From a virus: 44,387 bases of DNA. Each line of letters opens with the position of its first letter. Within the stretch, counting starts at the first letter, position 1. Made by a program: the position numbers and the translations under genes. Positions 1 to 7,181 of this stretch are shown piece after piece. The notes below the pieces were generated by a model. That model did not search any database and was not told the origin of the DNA. It saw only the letters and a program-made list of their open reading frames with translations. The stretch is taken from positions 1-44,387 of the IMG/VR virus record IMGVR_UViG_3300044621_000786. One strand, given 5' to 3'.

Positions 1-128
1 AGTTTCTGTTTGCCCTCTTCGTCCTCGCGAGCAGCGAGCCGCGCCATACCGAGGCGCGGAAACTTTCTGTTGAAGTCGTCGTAGTACATCTTTGTCCACT
101 GACGACCTTTTGCCAAAGGCTTCTTCAT
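1..128 (-). CDS. Partial small phage protein, N-terminus only
   Basis: The reading frame starts with ATG at 126-128, preceded by a good ribosome binding site (AAAGGAG six bases upstream), and runs off the left edge after 42 codons. The visible part begins MKKPLAKGRQW and is basic and aromatic at first, then becomes charged (AAREDEEGK). It follows the DNA polymerase gene after a gap of about 50 bases, so it is probably the next gene of the leftward replication operon. I do not recognise the family. The strong ribosome binding site and unbroken frame support a real gene; its function cannot be read from this fragment. Confidence 0.6.
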   Translation of the reverse strand, partial: MKKPLAKGRQWTKMYYDDFNRKFPRLGMARLAAREDEEGKQK

Positions 129-179
129 CCCGTTCTCCTTTCTTGGGCCAAATGTAGCGCAGCAGCTATGCCAGTGCAA
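129..179 (-). other. Short intergenic gap after DNA polymerase
   Basis: About 50 bases separate the polymerase stop from the next leftward gene. It holds the ribosome binding site of the downstream gene. I see no convincing promoter or terminator, so the two genes are probably co-transcribed. Confidence 0.4.
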
Positions 180-2048
180 CTACCCTTTGGCTTCGCCCCA
201 CGACGGGCCGATCTCGGTATCCACTTTTGAGGGGACTTCGAGCTGCACGGCGTTGCGCATGATCTCGGCGGCGGCCAAGGCTTCTTCCTTGTTGTTCACG
301 CTCACGGCCACTTCGTCGTGTACCTGGAGCAGCAAGCGGAAGCCGGCTTTGTTGAGCGCGACCATCGCGGCTTTGGTCTGATCGGCAGCGGAGCCTTGGA
401 TCAATCGGTTCAAGCCCTTGTACGTCATCGCACGCTTGATCCGTGGTCCGTATTCCACGATCGCTTGCTCGCGAGGGAGTGCCTTGTTGATGCCGTACTC
501 CACCGGTTCCCAAAGCGGGAAGCGGCATTTACGGCCCAGGAGCGTACGGATCGAGCCACCCGAGGCGGGGTGGTCGATTCGCTTCATGACGGAGTTCACC
601 GTGCCCTTGAGGAAGGGGACTTTGAGGTGGAACGTATTGATGAGCTCCGCCGCTTCATCGAGCGGGAGGTCCAAGGAATTGGCGAGCTTCTGCTTGCCCA
701 TTCCATACATCAATCCGAGGCCAATCGTCTTGGCGGCTTTGCGTTTGATCCCCGCCATATCTGCCACCATTTGGTGGAAGTCGGTGTTGGGGTCGTTTCG
801 ATATGCCTCTGCCATGCGCTCTGCGCCTGGGAGATCGAGTAGGGTTGCGTAATGGACGAGAAGCCGAGGCTCCTGTGAGCTGAAGTCATTCGCTGCCCAG
901 AGCTGTCCTTCTTCAGGCAGGAAAAGCGAGCGTACCAGGGGGCCGATGATTTCATGGCGAGCAGGGACCTGTTGCAGGTTGGGGTTGTTCATCGAGAGGC
1001 GGCCCGTGACTGTACCACCGTCTTCTGAGCGCATCTGGTTCACGTGCGGGTGGATGCGTCCGTCGGCCGCGCTATGGCGCAGGTAGGGCTCGAGGAAGGT
1101 GCCGTGAGTCTTGTTGAACTCACGCGCTTCGATGATGAGCTTGGCGATCTCGTGCGGGTGGCCATCGAGGAAGGTCTTCGTGAAGCTCGGCAAGCCGGTC
1201 GTGGTCTTCGGGTAGGGGATCCCGAGTTTGTCGAAGGCCTTGGCGATGCTGGCGGCTGCCCATATGTCAATTTTTTCGCCAGAAATTAACTTGATCTGTT
1301 TGATATGTTCGTTTTCTTTACGTTTGAAATCGTCGATCAGCATCTCGCACTTGTTGCGATCGAAGCGGATGCCTTGGAACGTCAGATCAATCAGCACCGG
1401 CAATAGCTCGGTTTCGAGCGTGAAGATGGACTCTACTTCGTCCTTCTTGATCAGCGCCTTCAGGTGGTGCCAGAGCTTGAGCGTAAGCGCCGCGTCCTGC
1501 TCGGCGTAGTCGCCGACGTACATGGCCGGGAGCTTCCAGAGTTCTTTCTTGGCGTGCACACCGAAGTCGGAGGCCGCGTCCTTAAGGCCCTGCTCGGACT
1601 TCACTTCTTTGAGATAGTCGAAGCCAAGGCTATTGAGCGCGTAGCTGAAGCGGTTCTCGTCGATGAGCGGAGCCGCGAGCATGGTGTCGTAGATAGTCCC
1701 GTTGACCGTGAACCCTGATGCTCGAAGCCAGCCCAAGTCATAGGCGGCGTTGTGCATGATCTTGTCGCACGGTAACTCGAGAACCTTCTTCATCCAACGG
1801 TTCACGATGCGCTCATCGAGGTTGCCCCCGCCCTGGTGGGCAATCGGGTAGTAGCCCTTCCAACCGTCTACGGCGACGGCGTAGCCGACGATGAACCCGT
1901 CCTTCCGGGGCCATCCTGGCCCCATCGACTCCATGTTGGGGTCACATGTTTCCAAGTCGATCGCAATCTCCGTTGCGCCGGAAAGGTCTGGGAAAGACGA
2001 AGGGGGTACCCATTCAGATGGGCGGTCAAACATGGGAACAGTTCTCAT
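180..2048 (-). CDS. Family A DNA polymerase with 3'-5' exonuclease domain (Leu762 type)
   Basis: This 622-residue protein is the phage replicative polymerase. The N-terminal proofreading exonuclease shows Exo I D31/E33, Exo II N100 and D104, and Exo III Y181-x3-D185. The polymerase domain shows the TVTGRLS box near 346, motif A with D388 in DFSSQEPR (E393 matches the steric-gate Glu), motif B from R436 to G449 with K440 and Y448, and motif C H577-D578-E579. There is no 5' nuclease domain, as is usual in phage PolA. The residue matching E. coli Phe762 is Leu444, a substitution known to be frequent in virioplankton PolA. The start overlaps the helicase stop as ATGA, showing translational coupling. 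Codons for about residues 242-262 (near 1261-1325) are AT-rich compared with the rest. Identity is very secure. Confidence 0.97.
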   Translation of the reverse strand: MRTVPMFDRPSEWVPPSSFPDLSGATEIAIDLETCDPNMESMGPGWPRKDGFIVGYAVAVDGWKGYYPIAHQGGGNLDERIVNRWMKKVLELPCDKIMHNAAYDLGWLRASGFTVNGTIYDTMLAAPLIDENRFSYALNSLGFDYLKEVKSEQGLKDAASDFGVHAKKELWKLPAMYVGDYAEQDAALTLKLWHHLKALIKKDEVESIFTLETELLPVLIDLTFQGIRFDRNKCEMLIDDFKRKENEHIKQIKLISGEKIDIWAAASIAKAFDKLGIPYPKTTTGLPSFTKTFLDGHPHEIAKLIIEAREFNKTHGTFLEPYLRHSAADGRIHPHVNQMRSEDGGTVTGRLSMNNPNLQQVPARHEIIGPLVRSLFLPEEGQLWAANDFSSQEPRLLVHYATLLDLPGAERMAEAYRNDPNTDFHQMVADMAGIKRKAAKTIGLGLMYGMGKQKLANSLDLPLDEAAELINTFHLKVPFLKGTVNSVMKRIDHPASGGSIRTLLGRKCRFPLWEPVEYGINKALPREQAIVEYGPRIKRAMTYKGLNRLIQGSAADQTKAAMVALNKAGFRLLLQVHDEVAVSVNNKEEALAAAEIMRNAVQLEVPSKVDTEIGPSWGEAKG

Positions 2049-3544
2049 AAACGAAAGCCTTTGTACGAATTCTTAGGTAATACGAAATGCAGCGACTGCT
2101 TAGCGCGGGTGATCCCGACGTAGAGCAATCGGTTGATGTCATCGGAGTTCTTGTCGTACTCCTGCGCGAACTTGGTCGAGAGGTCGCCGATCAGCAGGAC
2201 GTTATCCGCCTCGCCGCCCTTCGCACCGTGGATGGTGGAGAGCTTGATCGGAACCTTGCCCGTGATCCGTGTTCCTCGGCGCAGCAGCGCGATCAGGTAG
2301 TTGCGCTTGTCCTCGCCGATCTTGGTCAGCGCTTCGTGCCAAATCGCATCGGTCAGTAGGCCGTGGTCCTTGGTCAGTGATTCGTGTGTGTACATCCGAT
2401 CCACATCAGCCGTCTTCAAGCCCTTGTGTCCGTGCTTGACGAACTCGGTGCCGAGATACTTGTAGATCAGCTTCACGACCGGGAACGGCACGTCACCGCC
2501 TTTGCGTAGTCGCTCCCATCCCATGACGGCGGTCAGCATCGACTCTGGAACGCTCCGTTGTCCGTGACGCTCGAAGAGTAAGCCTTGCGACTTCAGCCAC
2601 TCGTGCATCTCGGTGAGCATGTAGTTCGTAGCGGCAAGCACGAGCCACTCGCCCTGTGTGATGTCGACGTGGTGAAAGTCGTTGTAATAAGTGATCGCAC
2701 CGCCTTCGGTGCGTGGCTTCCAGATCTTGGGCTGCCGCTTGCGGATTCGGTTGACCACTTGGTCGGCGAGCGCGTGGATCTTTGACGGTACTCGGTAGGA
2801 CTGGTCGAGGACTTTGATATCGCCCTCTAACGTCAGGAACGAGTCGACGTCCGCACCGGCCCAGGTGTAGACCGCCTGGTCGTCATCGCCTGCGATGAAC
2901 GTGCGTTCAGCACGGGCAATGAGTTCCTTGACTATCCGCCACTGTAATTTTGATAAATCCTGAGCCTCGTCAATAATTAATGTTTTTAATGACGGAAATC
3001 TATCAGGCTCATCTAAAACTCTCTCCAACAAGTCGGTGAAGTCGAGCAGGCCACGCGAGGCCTTGAAGTGTCGATACGCGCGATCGACGTACTCGAAGTG
3101 ATGCCACTCGATGGTCATCTGACTTTCGTTGTAGTGCTGCCGCAGGTCCTTGCCCTTGATGCGAGCGATGTTGACCTCGTTCAGGATCGGATGGTCGGCC
3201 TTGATGGCAAACTCTTCCTCACCCTTCTCGACGCCAAGCTCGATGCCGGCCTCCTTGGCAAACTCTGCGTAGTGCTCTGGCCCCATCATGTCCTTCGACG
3301 TCACGCCGAGGCAGTGATAGGCGAGCGAGTGCAGCGTACGGAACCACGGGAAGTCCCGATCTGGATTCAATGCCGGGAACTTCTGTATGGCACGATCGCG
3401 AGCTTCCGTTGCCGCCTTGCGCGTAAACGCGAAGTAGCCGATCTGCATCGGATGCACGTCGGCCTCAAGCTCACGCTCGACGACAGAGAGCAAATAGGTT
3501 GTCTTGCCGGCCCCTGGAGGGCCGAACACCTTCTCGACACTCAT
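2045..3544 (-). CDS. UvrD/Rep-like superfamily 1 DNA helicase
   Basis: A 499-residue ATP-dependent helicase, expected to unwind DNA ahead of the phage polymerase or act in recombination. All SF1A motifs are visible: Walker A GPPGAGKTT (8-16, K14), motif Ia around AFTRKAATEAR (39-49), motif II IDEAQD (191-196), motif III/Q-like GDDDQAVYTWAGAD (219-232), motif IV near DQSYR (247-251), motif V STIHGAKGGE (436-445) and motif VI LLYVGITRAK (473-482). It is shorter than cellular UvrD (about 700), as phage versions often are. It is coupled at both ends by ATGA overlaps. DNA encoding the Walker B block (2941-3000) has only 18 G/C in 60 bases, against 35 in the preceding 60, an odd compositional patch. 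The helicase call is secure; its exact role is inferred from its place beside primase and polymerase. Confidence 0.95.
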   Translation of the reverse strand: MSVEKVFGPPGAGKTTYLLSVVERELEADVHPMQIGYFAFTRKAATEARDRAIQKFPALNPDRDFPWFRTLHSLAYHCLGVTSKDMMGPEHYAEFAKEAGIELGVEKGEEEFAIKADHPILNEVNIARIKGKDLRQHYNESQMTIEWHHFEYVDRAYRHFKASRGLLDFTDLLERVLDEPDRFPSLKTLIIDEAQDLSKLQWRIVKELIARAERTFIAGDDDQAVYTWAGADVDSFLTLEGDIKVLDQSYRVPSKIHALADQVVNRIRKRQPKIWKPRTEGGAITYYNDFHHVDITQGEWLVLAATNYMLTEMHEWLKSQGLLFERHGQRSVPESMLTAVMGWERLRKGGDVPFPVVKLIYKYLGTEFVKHGHKGLKTADVDRMYTHESLTKDHGLLTDAIWHEALTKIGEDKRNYLIALLRRGTRITGKVPIKLSTIHGAKGGEADNVLLIGDLSTKFAQEYDKNSDDINRLLYVGITRAKQSLHFVLPKNSYKGFRL

Positions 3545-3819
3545 TCGTCTTTCTCATCGGCCATATCAGTGATGGATTTCATCGTGCATGGCCAGACGAT
3601 AACCGGCGTGTTCTCGCCGACGTACACGCCTTCGATTCGATAACTGATGTACTCGATCGCCTCTTCTTCGGACATGCCTGATTGGTGCATGAGGATCGTG
3701 ACGATCACATCCCCGTCGTAGATCAGTGTGTCCACGCGCTTTGCGTTGCCGTCAGCCACGCGCTGCCACACAGTCGAGATGCCAATCAAGGCCGAGTCAA
3801 ACCCGTCAATCTTCAACAT
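3541..3819 (-). CDS. Small conserved phage protein of unknown function
   Basis: A 92-residue acidic protein between primase and helicase. I choose ATG at 3817-3819 because it overlaps the primase stop as TAATG. A longer frame exists upstream but would lie inside the primase gene. The sequence opens MLKIDGFDSALIG and ends with a run of acidic and lysine residues (ADEKDE). The motif YISYRIEGVYVGENTPVIVW resembles a small protein common in replication regions of aquatic phages. No catalytic motif is visible. Its ATGA overlap with the helicase start implies coupled expression. Real gene: likely. Function: unknown. Confidence 0.8.
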   Translation of the reverse strand: MLKIDGFDSALIGISTVWQRVADGNAKRVDTLIYDGDVIVTILMHQSGMSEEEAIEYISYRIEGVYVGENTPVIVWPCTMKSITDMADEKDE

Positions 3820-5351
3820 TAGAACGGACTCCCATTTTTCTTTTGTTCCGGTGTCTCGAACGGCGAATCCTGCCGCTCGAATCTGGGGATGCGCCAACAA
3901 CGTGTCGCACGGTTCTTGAGGAACAGACTAATCGGCTCGCCACCGATCTCGCGGATGCGCTGCGCAATCTTCGGGAGCGTCATGCCCTTGAAGTTGTTGC
4001 GGTTCAGGTGCGCCTCGAGATCCTTCATGCGGAAGTACGTGCGACCTTCGTCGTCATTGGTCCACGGGCGACCAAGCAGAAGCTCGTCACGATCGAGCGC
4101 CTGCTGCAAGTGCGTGCAGAACTCTTCGAGCAGGTCATTGAAGCGACCGGTGACTGTCGTGTCCTCGCTCGCAACGGTGATCTGCTCCGTCTCGACCATC
4201 TCGGTGAGCAGCGCATTCAGCATCTGCTCCCAGTCCGCCTTCTTAATGGCCGGCGGCAATACGTTCAGCTTCTCGACGCAGGACTTCTGGAAAGCCATCT
4301 GGTTAAAGAGGCTCTCCGTGTCGAGCTCGATACGCTTACCGTTTACGTCGAGAAACCAAAGCGGCGGCTCGCTCGCATATTTTGAGAGCGCGGATAGCTG
4401 CGGTGAATCTGGCCCATGGGCCCCGATCCCGTATTTGCGAGTCCTGCACAGGCCGCTGTTGCAGAAGCTGTTCAGCGGCGCGTCCTTGCACTTGTACCGG
4501 TACTCCTTTTTGTTTATCTGCTTTATGAGCATTTGCACTTCGTTGTTTGGCAGCGGAGGGCTTACGTACTTGTAGTTGTATTCCACTAGCACGTTGTCCC
4601 ACGTCGCTGGGTGCGCCCTCTTCAGATAAAGGCCGATGTTGAACAGCGCGTTGTTTCTTGTCCCCTCGGGGACGCCTTGAGCGCAGATGGCCTGTAGGCA
4701 TGGTGGTCCGTCCTTTATAGGTGACTCAGGGGCCTTCGGTTCCTCGGGGAACTTCAGGTCTTTGTCCTGCACGAACGTGTCGTACAGCACATAGAACTCC
4801 TCCAACGTGGCGGCCTTGCCGTCATCGTTAAAGGCGTAACGCATGGTGTCATCGCCGCCAAAGTACGGCAAGTTGAGGAAGTTACCCGTGTCGCCACGGT
4901 CCACCAGAATCTCCGCCTGCTTCGGGAAGATCTCGCGACCGGCCTCACCCAGAAGCGCAGCAGCGCCTTTGAGGTAACGCTGCATCTCGGCAGCGGGGAT
5001 CGGTTCTTTGACGAACAGGAACACGTGTGCGCCGCCTGACTTGCTGCGGCACACGACAAGGGGCAGCTCAAGGCTGCGAATCTTTTTGATTAGGCCGGCA
5101 TGATCCAAGGGGTACTGATCAATATCAATACATCCCCAAATGCAGGAGTTATCGGCACGAATGGGAATGATGCCAAGCGACGGCTCGACACCTTCCAGAT
5201 GCTTGTGCCAAAGATCATCGGTCGGGGGCTTTCGAACGACGACGGCTTTACCGGCTTGCTTGCCATTGCCCTTCTCGCCTTCGATTTTGTAGGTCCCATA
5301 GGCGATATCTAAGCCCGTAAATATCGCTTTGAACCGTGTGATGTCGGTCAT
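3819..5351 (-). CDS. Archaeo-eukaryotic-type (AEP) DNA primase
   Basis: A 510-residue primase or primase-polymerase that would make primers for PolA. Visible AEP features are the catalytic pair D76-x-D78 in CIDIDQY, the SGGAH box (105-109) as the sGGxH motif, and a likely third metal ligand D151 in ILVDRGD. A PriCT-like helical segment follows, with EGTRNNALF (229-237). A cysteine cluster C288, C297, C302 before RKYGIG suggests a metal-binding knuckle, a layout I associate with phage AEP primases. The C-terminal 200 residues hold no helicase motifs that I can see, so unwinding must come from neighbouring helicases. The start is ATG at 5349-5351; only a weak GAGAAAG lies upstream, and that sequence can pair in the leader. 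Confidence 0.88.
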   Translation of the reverse strand: MTDITRFKAIFTGLDIAYGTYKIEGEKGNGKQAGKAVVVRKPPTDDLWHKHLEGVEPSLGIIPIRADNSCIWGCIDIDQYPLDHAGLIKKIRSLELPLVVCRSKSGGAHVFLFVKEPIPAAEMQRYLKGAAALLGEAGREIFPKQAEILVDRGDTGNFLNLPYFGGDDTMRYAFNDDGKAATLEEFYVLYDTFVQDKDLKFPEEPKAPESPIKDGPPCLQAICAQGVPEGTRNNALFNIGLYLKRAHPATWDNVLVEYNYKYVSPPLPNNEVQMLIKQINKKEYRYKCKDAPLNSFCNSGLCRTRKYGIGAHGPDSPQLSALSKYASEPPLWFLDVNGKRIELDTESLFNQMAFQKSCVEKLNVLPPAIKKADWEQMLNALLTEMVETEQITVASEDTTVTGRFNDLLEEFCTHLQQALDRDELLLGRPWTNDDEGRTYFRMKDLEAHLNRNNFKGMTLPKIAQRIREIGGEPISLFLKNRATRCWRIPRFERQDSPFETPEQKKNGSPF

Positions 5352-5430
5352 TTCTGCTTTCTCGAAAGATGGGGCCTACTTGCATAGGGTGGATGGATCG
5401 TCGCCTGTAATTGCTTTCGGCCCCAAGACA
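5352..5430 (-). promoter_or_regulatory. Primase leader with two competing pairings
   Basis: This 79-base gap precedes the primase. Two inverted repeats share it: 5371-5376 (GGGGCC) pairs with 5419-5424 (GGCCCC), and 5363-5368 (CGAAAG) pairs with 5414-5419 (CTTTCG). The two pairings cross each other and overlap at 5419. A short local hairpin at 5357-5368 would cover the weak ribosome binding site. These could be alternative folds affecting primase translation. Chance cannot be excluded. Confidence 0.3.
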
Positions 5431-6204
5431 TTAAAACGGTGCAGCGGCAGAAGCAGCGTCACCTTCGCTCTCGTGCTTCCCACGTACTGCACCCGAAGAT
5501 ACAGACAGTGCGAAGGATTTGCACGCGGCGTAAACGTCGTCTCGATCGATTGTACCAATACGCTCAACTTCCCAACCGAACCACTTACCCTTGTCGTTCG
5601 ACTCAGGCTGCGTAGTCAATCGGTACATTTGGCTGTACATCGGCGGGGTGAACAAACCGTTCTTACCCTGCAACTTCACCGACTGCATCATGCTGTTCCA
5701 CTTGCGGCTCTTCTTGAGCTGCGTGGACTTCATGACGATCATCGCCGGAGACGGCGTACCGTCTTCGTCAACCACCATCACGTAGTGGTTGGCAGTGTTC
5801 TCGATGTAGTTACCGTTGTCGAGGTAGTCCTTGTTCTCGCCCGGTTCGCGATGCGTACGGGAGAGGATGTCGGACGTGGCCGGGTAGATGTGGATCGGCG
5901 CACCGGAGCCGCTCCCACGGGGAGCCCACTCGATGTACTGACGCACGTATGCGCACGGAACCACCACAATGCCCTTCTTACCATCGTAGAGCTGACCGGT
6001 GACGCTGTTGAAGATCATGCCGGGGAGTGCCCCGTCGACCTCACCAACTTCCGGTGACGTGTTGGTCAGGAGTCGCAGGAACGGCAGGGCGAAGTCGTCC
6101 TGGTTCATTCCGGCAAAACTGCTGCTGGCATCCTCTTCGAATGCCGTAGCAATCGCCAACGCGGTGGATGATTCGTTCTTCTCTGCTAAAGCTGTTTTAG
6201 CCAT
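5431..6204 (-). CDS. Conserved phage replication-region protein, possible single-strand DNA-binding protein
   Basis: A 257-residue protein of a type often seen in aquatic phages. The conserved core starts near FALPFLRLLTNTSPEV and continues through GMIFNSVTGQLYDGKKGI and VVPCAYVRQYIEW, then an aromatic-rich region MYRLTTQPES to GWEVERIG. It ends in an acidic tail followed by small residues and a terminal Phe (HESEGD to AAPF). Such a tail recalls phage SSBs like T7 gp2.5, which use an acidic C-terminus with a terminal Phe to contact replication partners. It sits between the primase and a coiled-coil protein in the replication operon. The SSB reading is inference from tail and position, not from a recognised OB-fold motif. 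Ribosome binding site AAAGGA lies upstream. Confidence 0.75.
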   Translation of the reverse strand: MAKTALAEKNESSTALAIATAFEEDASSSFAGMNQDDFALPFLRLLTNTSPEVGEVDGALPGMIFNSVTGQLYDGKKGIVVVPCAYVRQYIEWAPRGSGSGAPIHIYPATSDILSRTHREPGENKDYLDNGNYIENTANHYVMVVDEDGTPSPAMIVMKSTQLKKSRKWNSMMQSVKLQGKNGLFTPPMYSQMYRLTTQPESNDKGKWFGWEVERIGTIDRDDVYAACKSFALSVSSGAVRGKHESEGDAASAAAPF

Positions 6205-6220
6205 GATTCGTGGTCCTTTG

Positions 6221-6775
6221 TTAAGCTGACTTGATTACGGCCTTTTTACCGATGTACGCGCCGAACAGTTCCGTTGGGAACTCCTCGCCACGTGTCACCC
6301 GTTCCTTGACCCAGGCCTTCAGGGTCGAGGGTTCTACTTTCTCGGACTGCTCGGCAGGGAAACCCTGCTGACCAAGCATGCCGAGGAGACGGTTGCACAA
6401 CTCGTCCTCGCCGCGCCCGAAGCGCACGCTGACGGTGTTTTTGATGATGTCGTCAAAGCCATGATCCCGGAGCCACTGGAAGGCTTCGGCACGTCGGGCT
6501 TCGCTAATCGAGGCGCTGTAGAAGGGCTTCACGTCGATCGAGCTGCCATCTTCCATGCGGAAGGATGACATGCCTATCTCGGTGAGGGCTTCCGGGATAG
6601 CTTCCTCGGTCAGCTTGCGATACTGCTCTTTCAGTCCCTTGAGCGTCGTTTCCTCGTCCTCGATCTGCTTCTCGAGTGACTTGGCACGACGGGCTAGGGC
6701 TGCGATACCGGTGATCTGGTCGTCTTGGACGCGCAGCGCATCGGCTTCTTGCTCAAATAAGCTCGTAAGGCTCAT
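6221..6775 (-). CDS. Conserved phage protein with N-terminal coiled coil
   Basis: A 184-residue protein. Residues about 10-60 are rich in heptad-like charged/hydrophobic patterns (ARRAKSLEKQIEDEETTLKG) and should form a coiled coil. A mixed domain follows with SFRMEDGSSIDVKPFY, RAEAFQWLRDHGFDDIIKN, the short box VSVRFGRGEDE, and a C-terminal helix-rich part ending IGKKAVIKSA. I know this architecture from many phage replication or nucleotide-metabolism regions, but its biochemical role is not established. The chosen ATG (6773-6775) has AAAGGAG six bases upstream, inside the end of the preceding gene. A Gam-like DNA-end protector is an unproven alternative based only on the coiled coil. Confidence 0.8.
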   Translation of the reverse strand: MSLTSLFEQEADALRVQDDQITGIAALARRAKSLEKQIEDEETTLKGLKEQYRKLTEEAIPEALTEIGMSSFRMEDGSSIDVKPFYSASISEARRAEAFQWLRDHGFDDIIKNTVSVRFGRGEDELCNRLLGMLGQQGFPAEQSEKVEPSTLKAWVKERVTRGEEFPTELFGAYIGKKAVIKSA

Positions 6776-7103
6776 CTAGTTCTCCTTTCTTGAAAAGATC
6801 AACCTCTAACGGGATGTAGCGACGTTCGCGTTTGTCCCACTTGAGGCACTTGAATCGACCGTTGTTCTTAAATGCCGCTACCGCACAACAGATACCTATT
6901 GCAGACGGATCACCGATCAACAACAAATAATCGTTATCGGTGAACTTGTCCAGTTTGCGTTGAACCCGTCGAACGGTCGGGGCAACGGAAAACGCAATCT
7001 GAGCGTTAGGCGGCAAAATCGTCTCAATCTGGCCGTAATCCTGGGCACTTGCAATATTGTGTTGCAAGGTCTCAGAAACGACATAAACCTTGGGCACTGA
7101 CAT
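6753..7103 (-). CDS. Conserved phage protein of unknown function, first gene of the replication operon
   Basis: A 116-residue protein starting MSVPKVYVVSET. ATG at 7101-7103 sits only two bases after AAAGGAG. GTG two codons later (7095-7097) has a more typical spacing, so either may be used. The longer frame upstream would cross the promoter and palindrome and is unlikely. The core DYLLLIGDPSAIGICCAVAA looks like a beta strand followed by a helix, and FKCLKWDKRERRYIPLEVDL is also conserved in related phage proteins I recall. No catalytic motif is evident. As the first gene downstream of the divergent promoter it is probably expressed early. Confidence 0.75.
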   Translation of the reverse strand: MSVPKVYVVSETLQHNIASAQDYGQIETILPPNAQIAFSVAPTVRRVQRKLDKFTDNDYLLLIGDPSAIGICCAVAAFKNNGRFKCLKWDKRERRYIPLEVDLFKKGELDEPYELI

Positions 7104-7128
7104 TTCTCCTTTCTCAAAAACTGTGATC

Positions 7129-7157
7129 AGTGTAGACTCGCGTTTCAGGGATTGCAA
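7129..7157 (-). promoter_or_regulatory. Candidate sigma70-type promoter for the leftward replication operon
   Basis: On the minus strand, TTGCAA (7152-7157) matches the -35 box at four of six positions. After exactly 17 bases, TACACT (7129-7134) matches the -10 box at four of six. The predicted start lies about 20 bases upstream of the first replication gene. The -35 box forms the centre of the palindrome at 7146-7163, so a bound repressor would block it. This is sequence-pattern evidence only. Confidence 0.45.
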
Positions 7158-7163
7158 CCCCTG
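7146..7163. promoter_or_regulatory. 18-bp near-perfect palindrome, candidate operator
   Basis: The sequence CAGGGATTGCAACCCCTG is self-complementary at eight of nine base pairs; only 7151/7158 (A/C) mismatch. It is in the only divergent intergenic region of the window, between the leftward replication operon and the rightward helicase-nuclease pair, and it covers the proposed -35 box. A dimeric repressor or activator controlling both arms is the natural reading. No candidate regulator gene is present in this window. Confidence 0.5.
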
Positions 7164-7181
7164 CTAGAAAGCGAGATCAAC

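Noticed and set aside
3820-3900. Upstream extension of the small protein at 3541
   Set aside because: It lies inside the primase gene; the TAATG overlap gives a natural start at 3819.
7104-7157. Upstream extension of the first replication gene to the palindrome
   Set aside because: It would use a TTG inside the proposed promoter; internal starts with AAAGGAG are far better.
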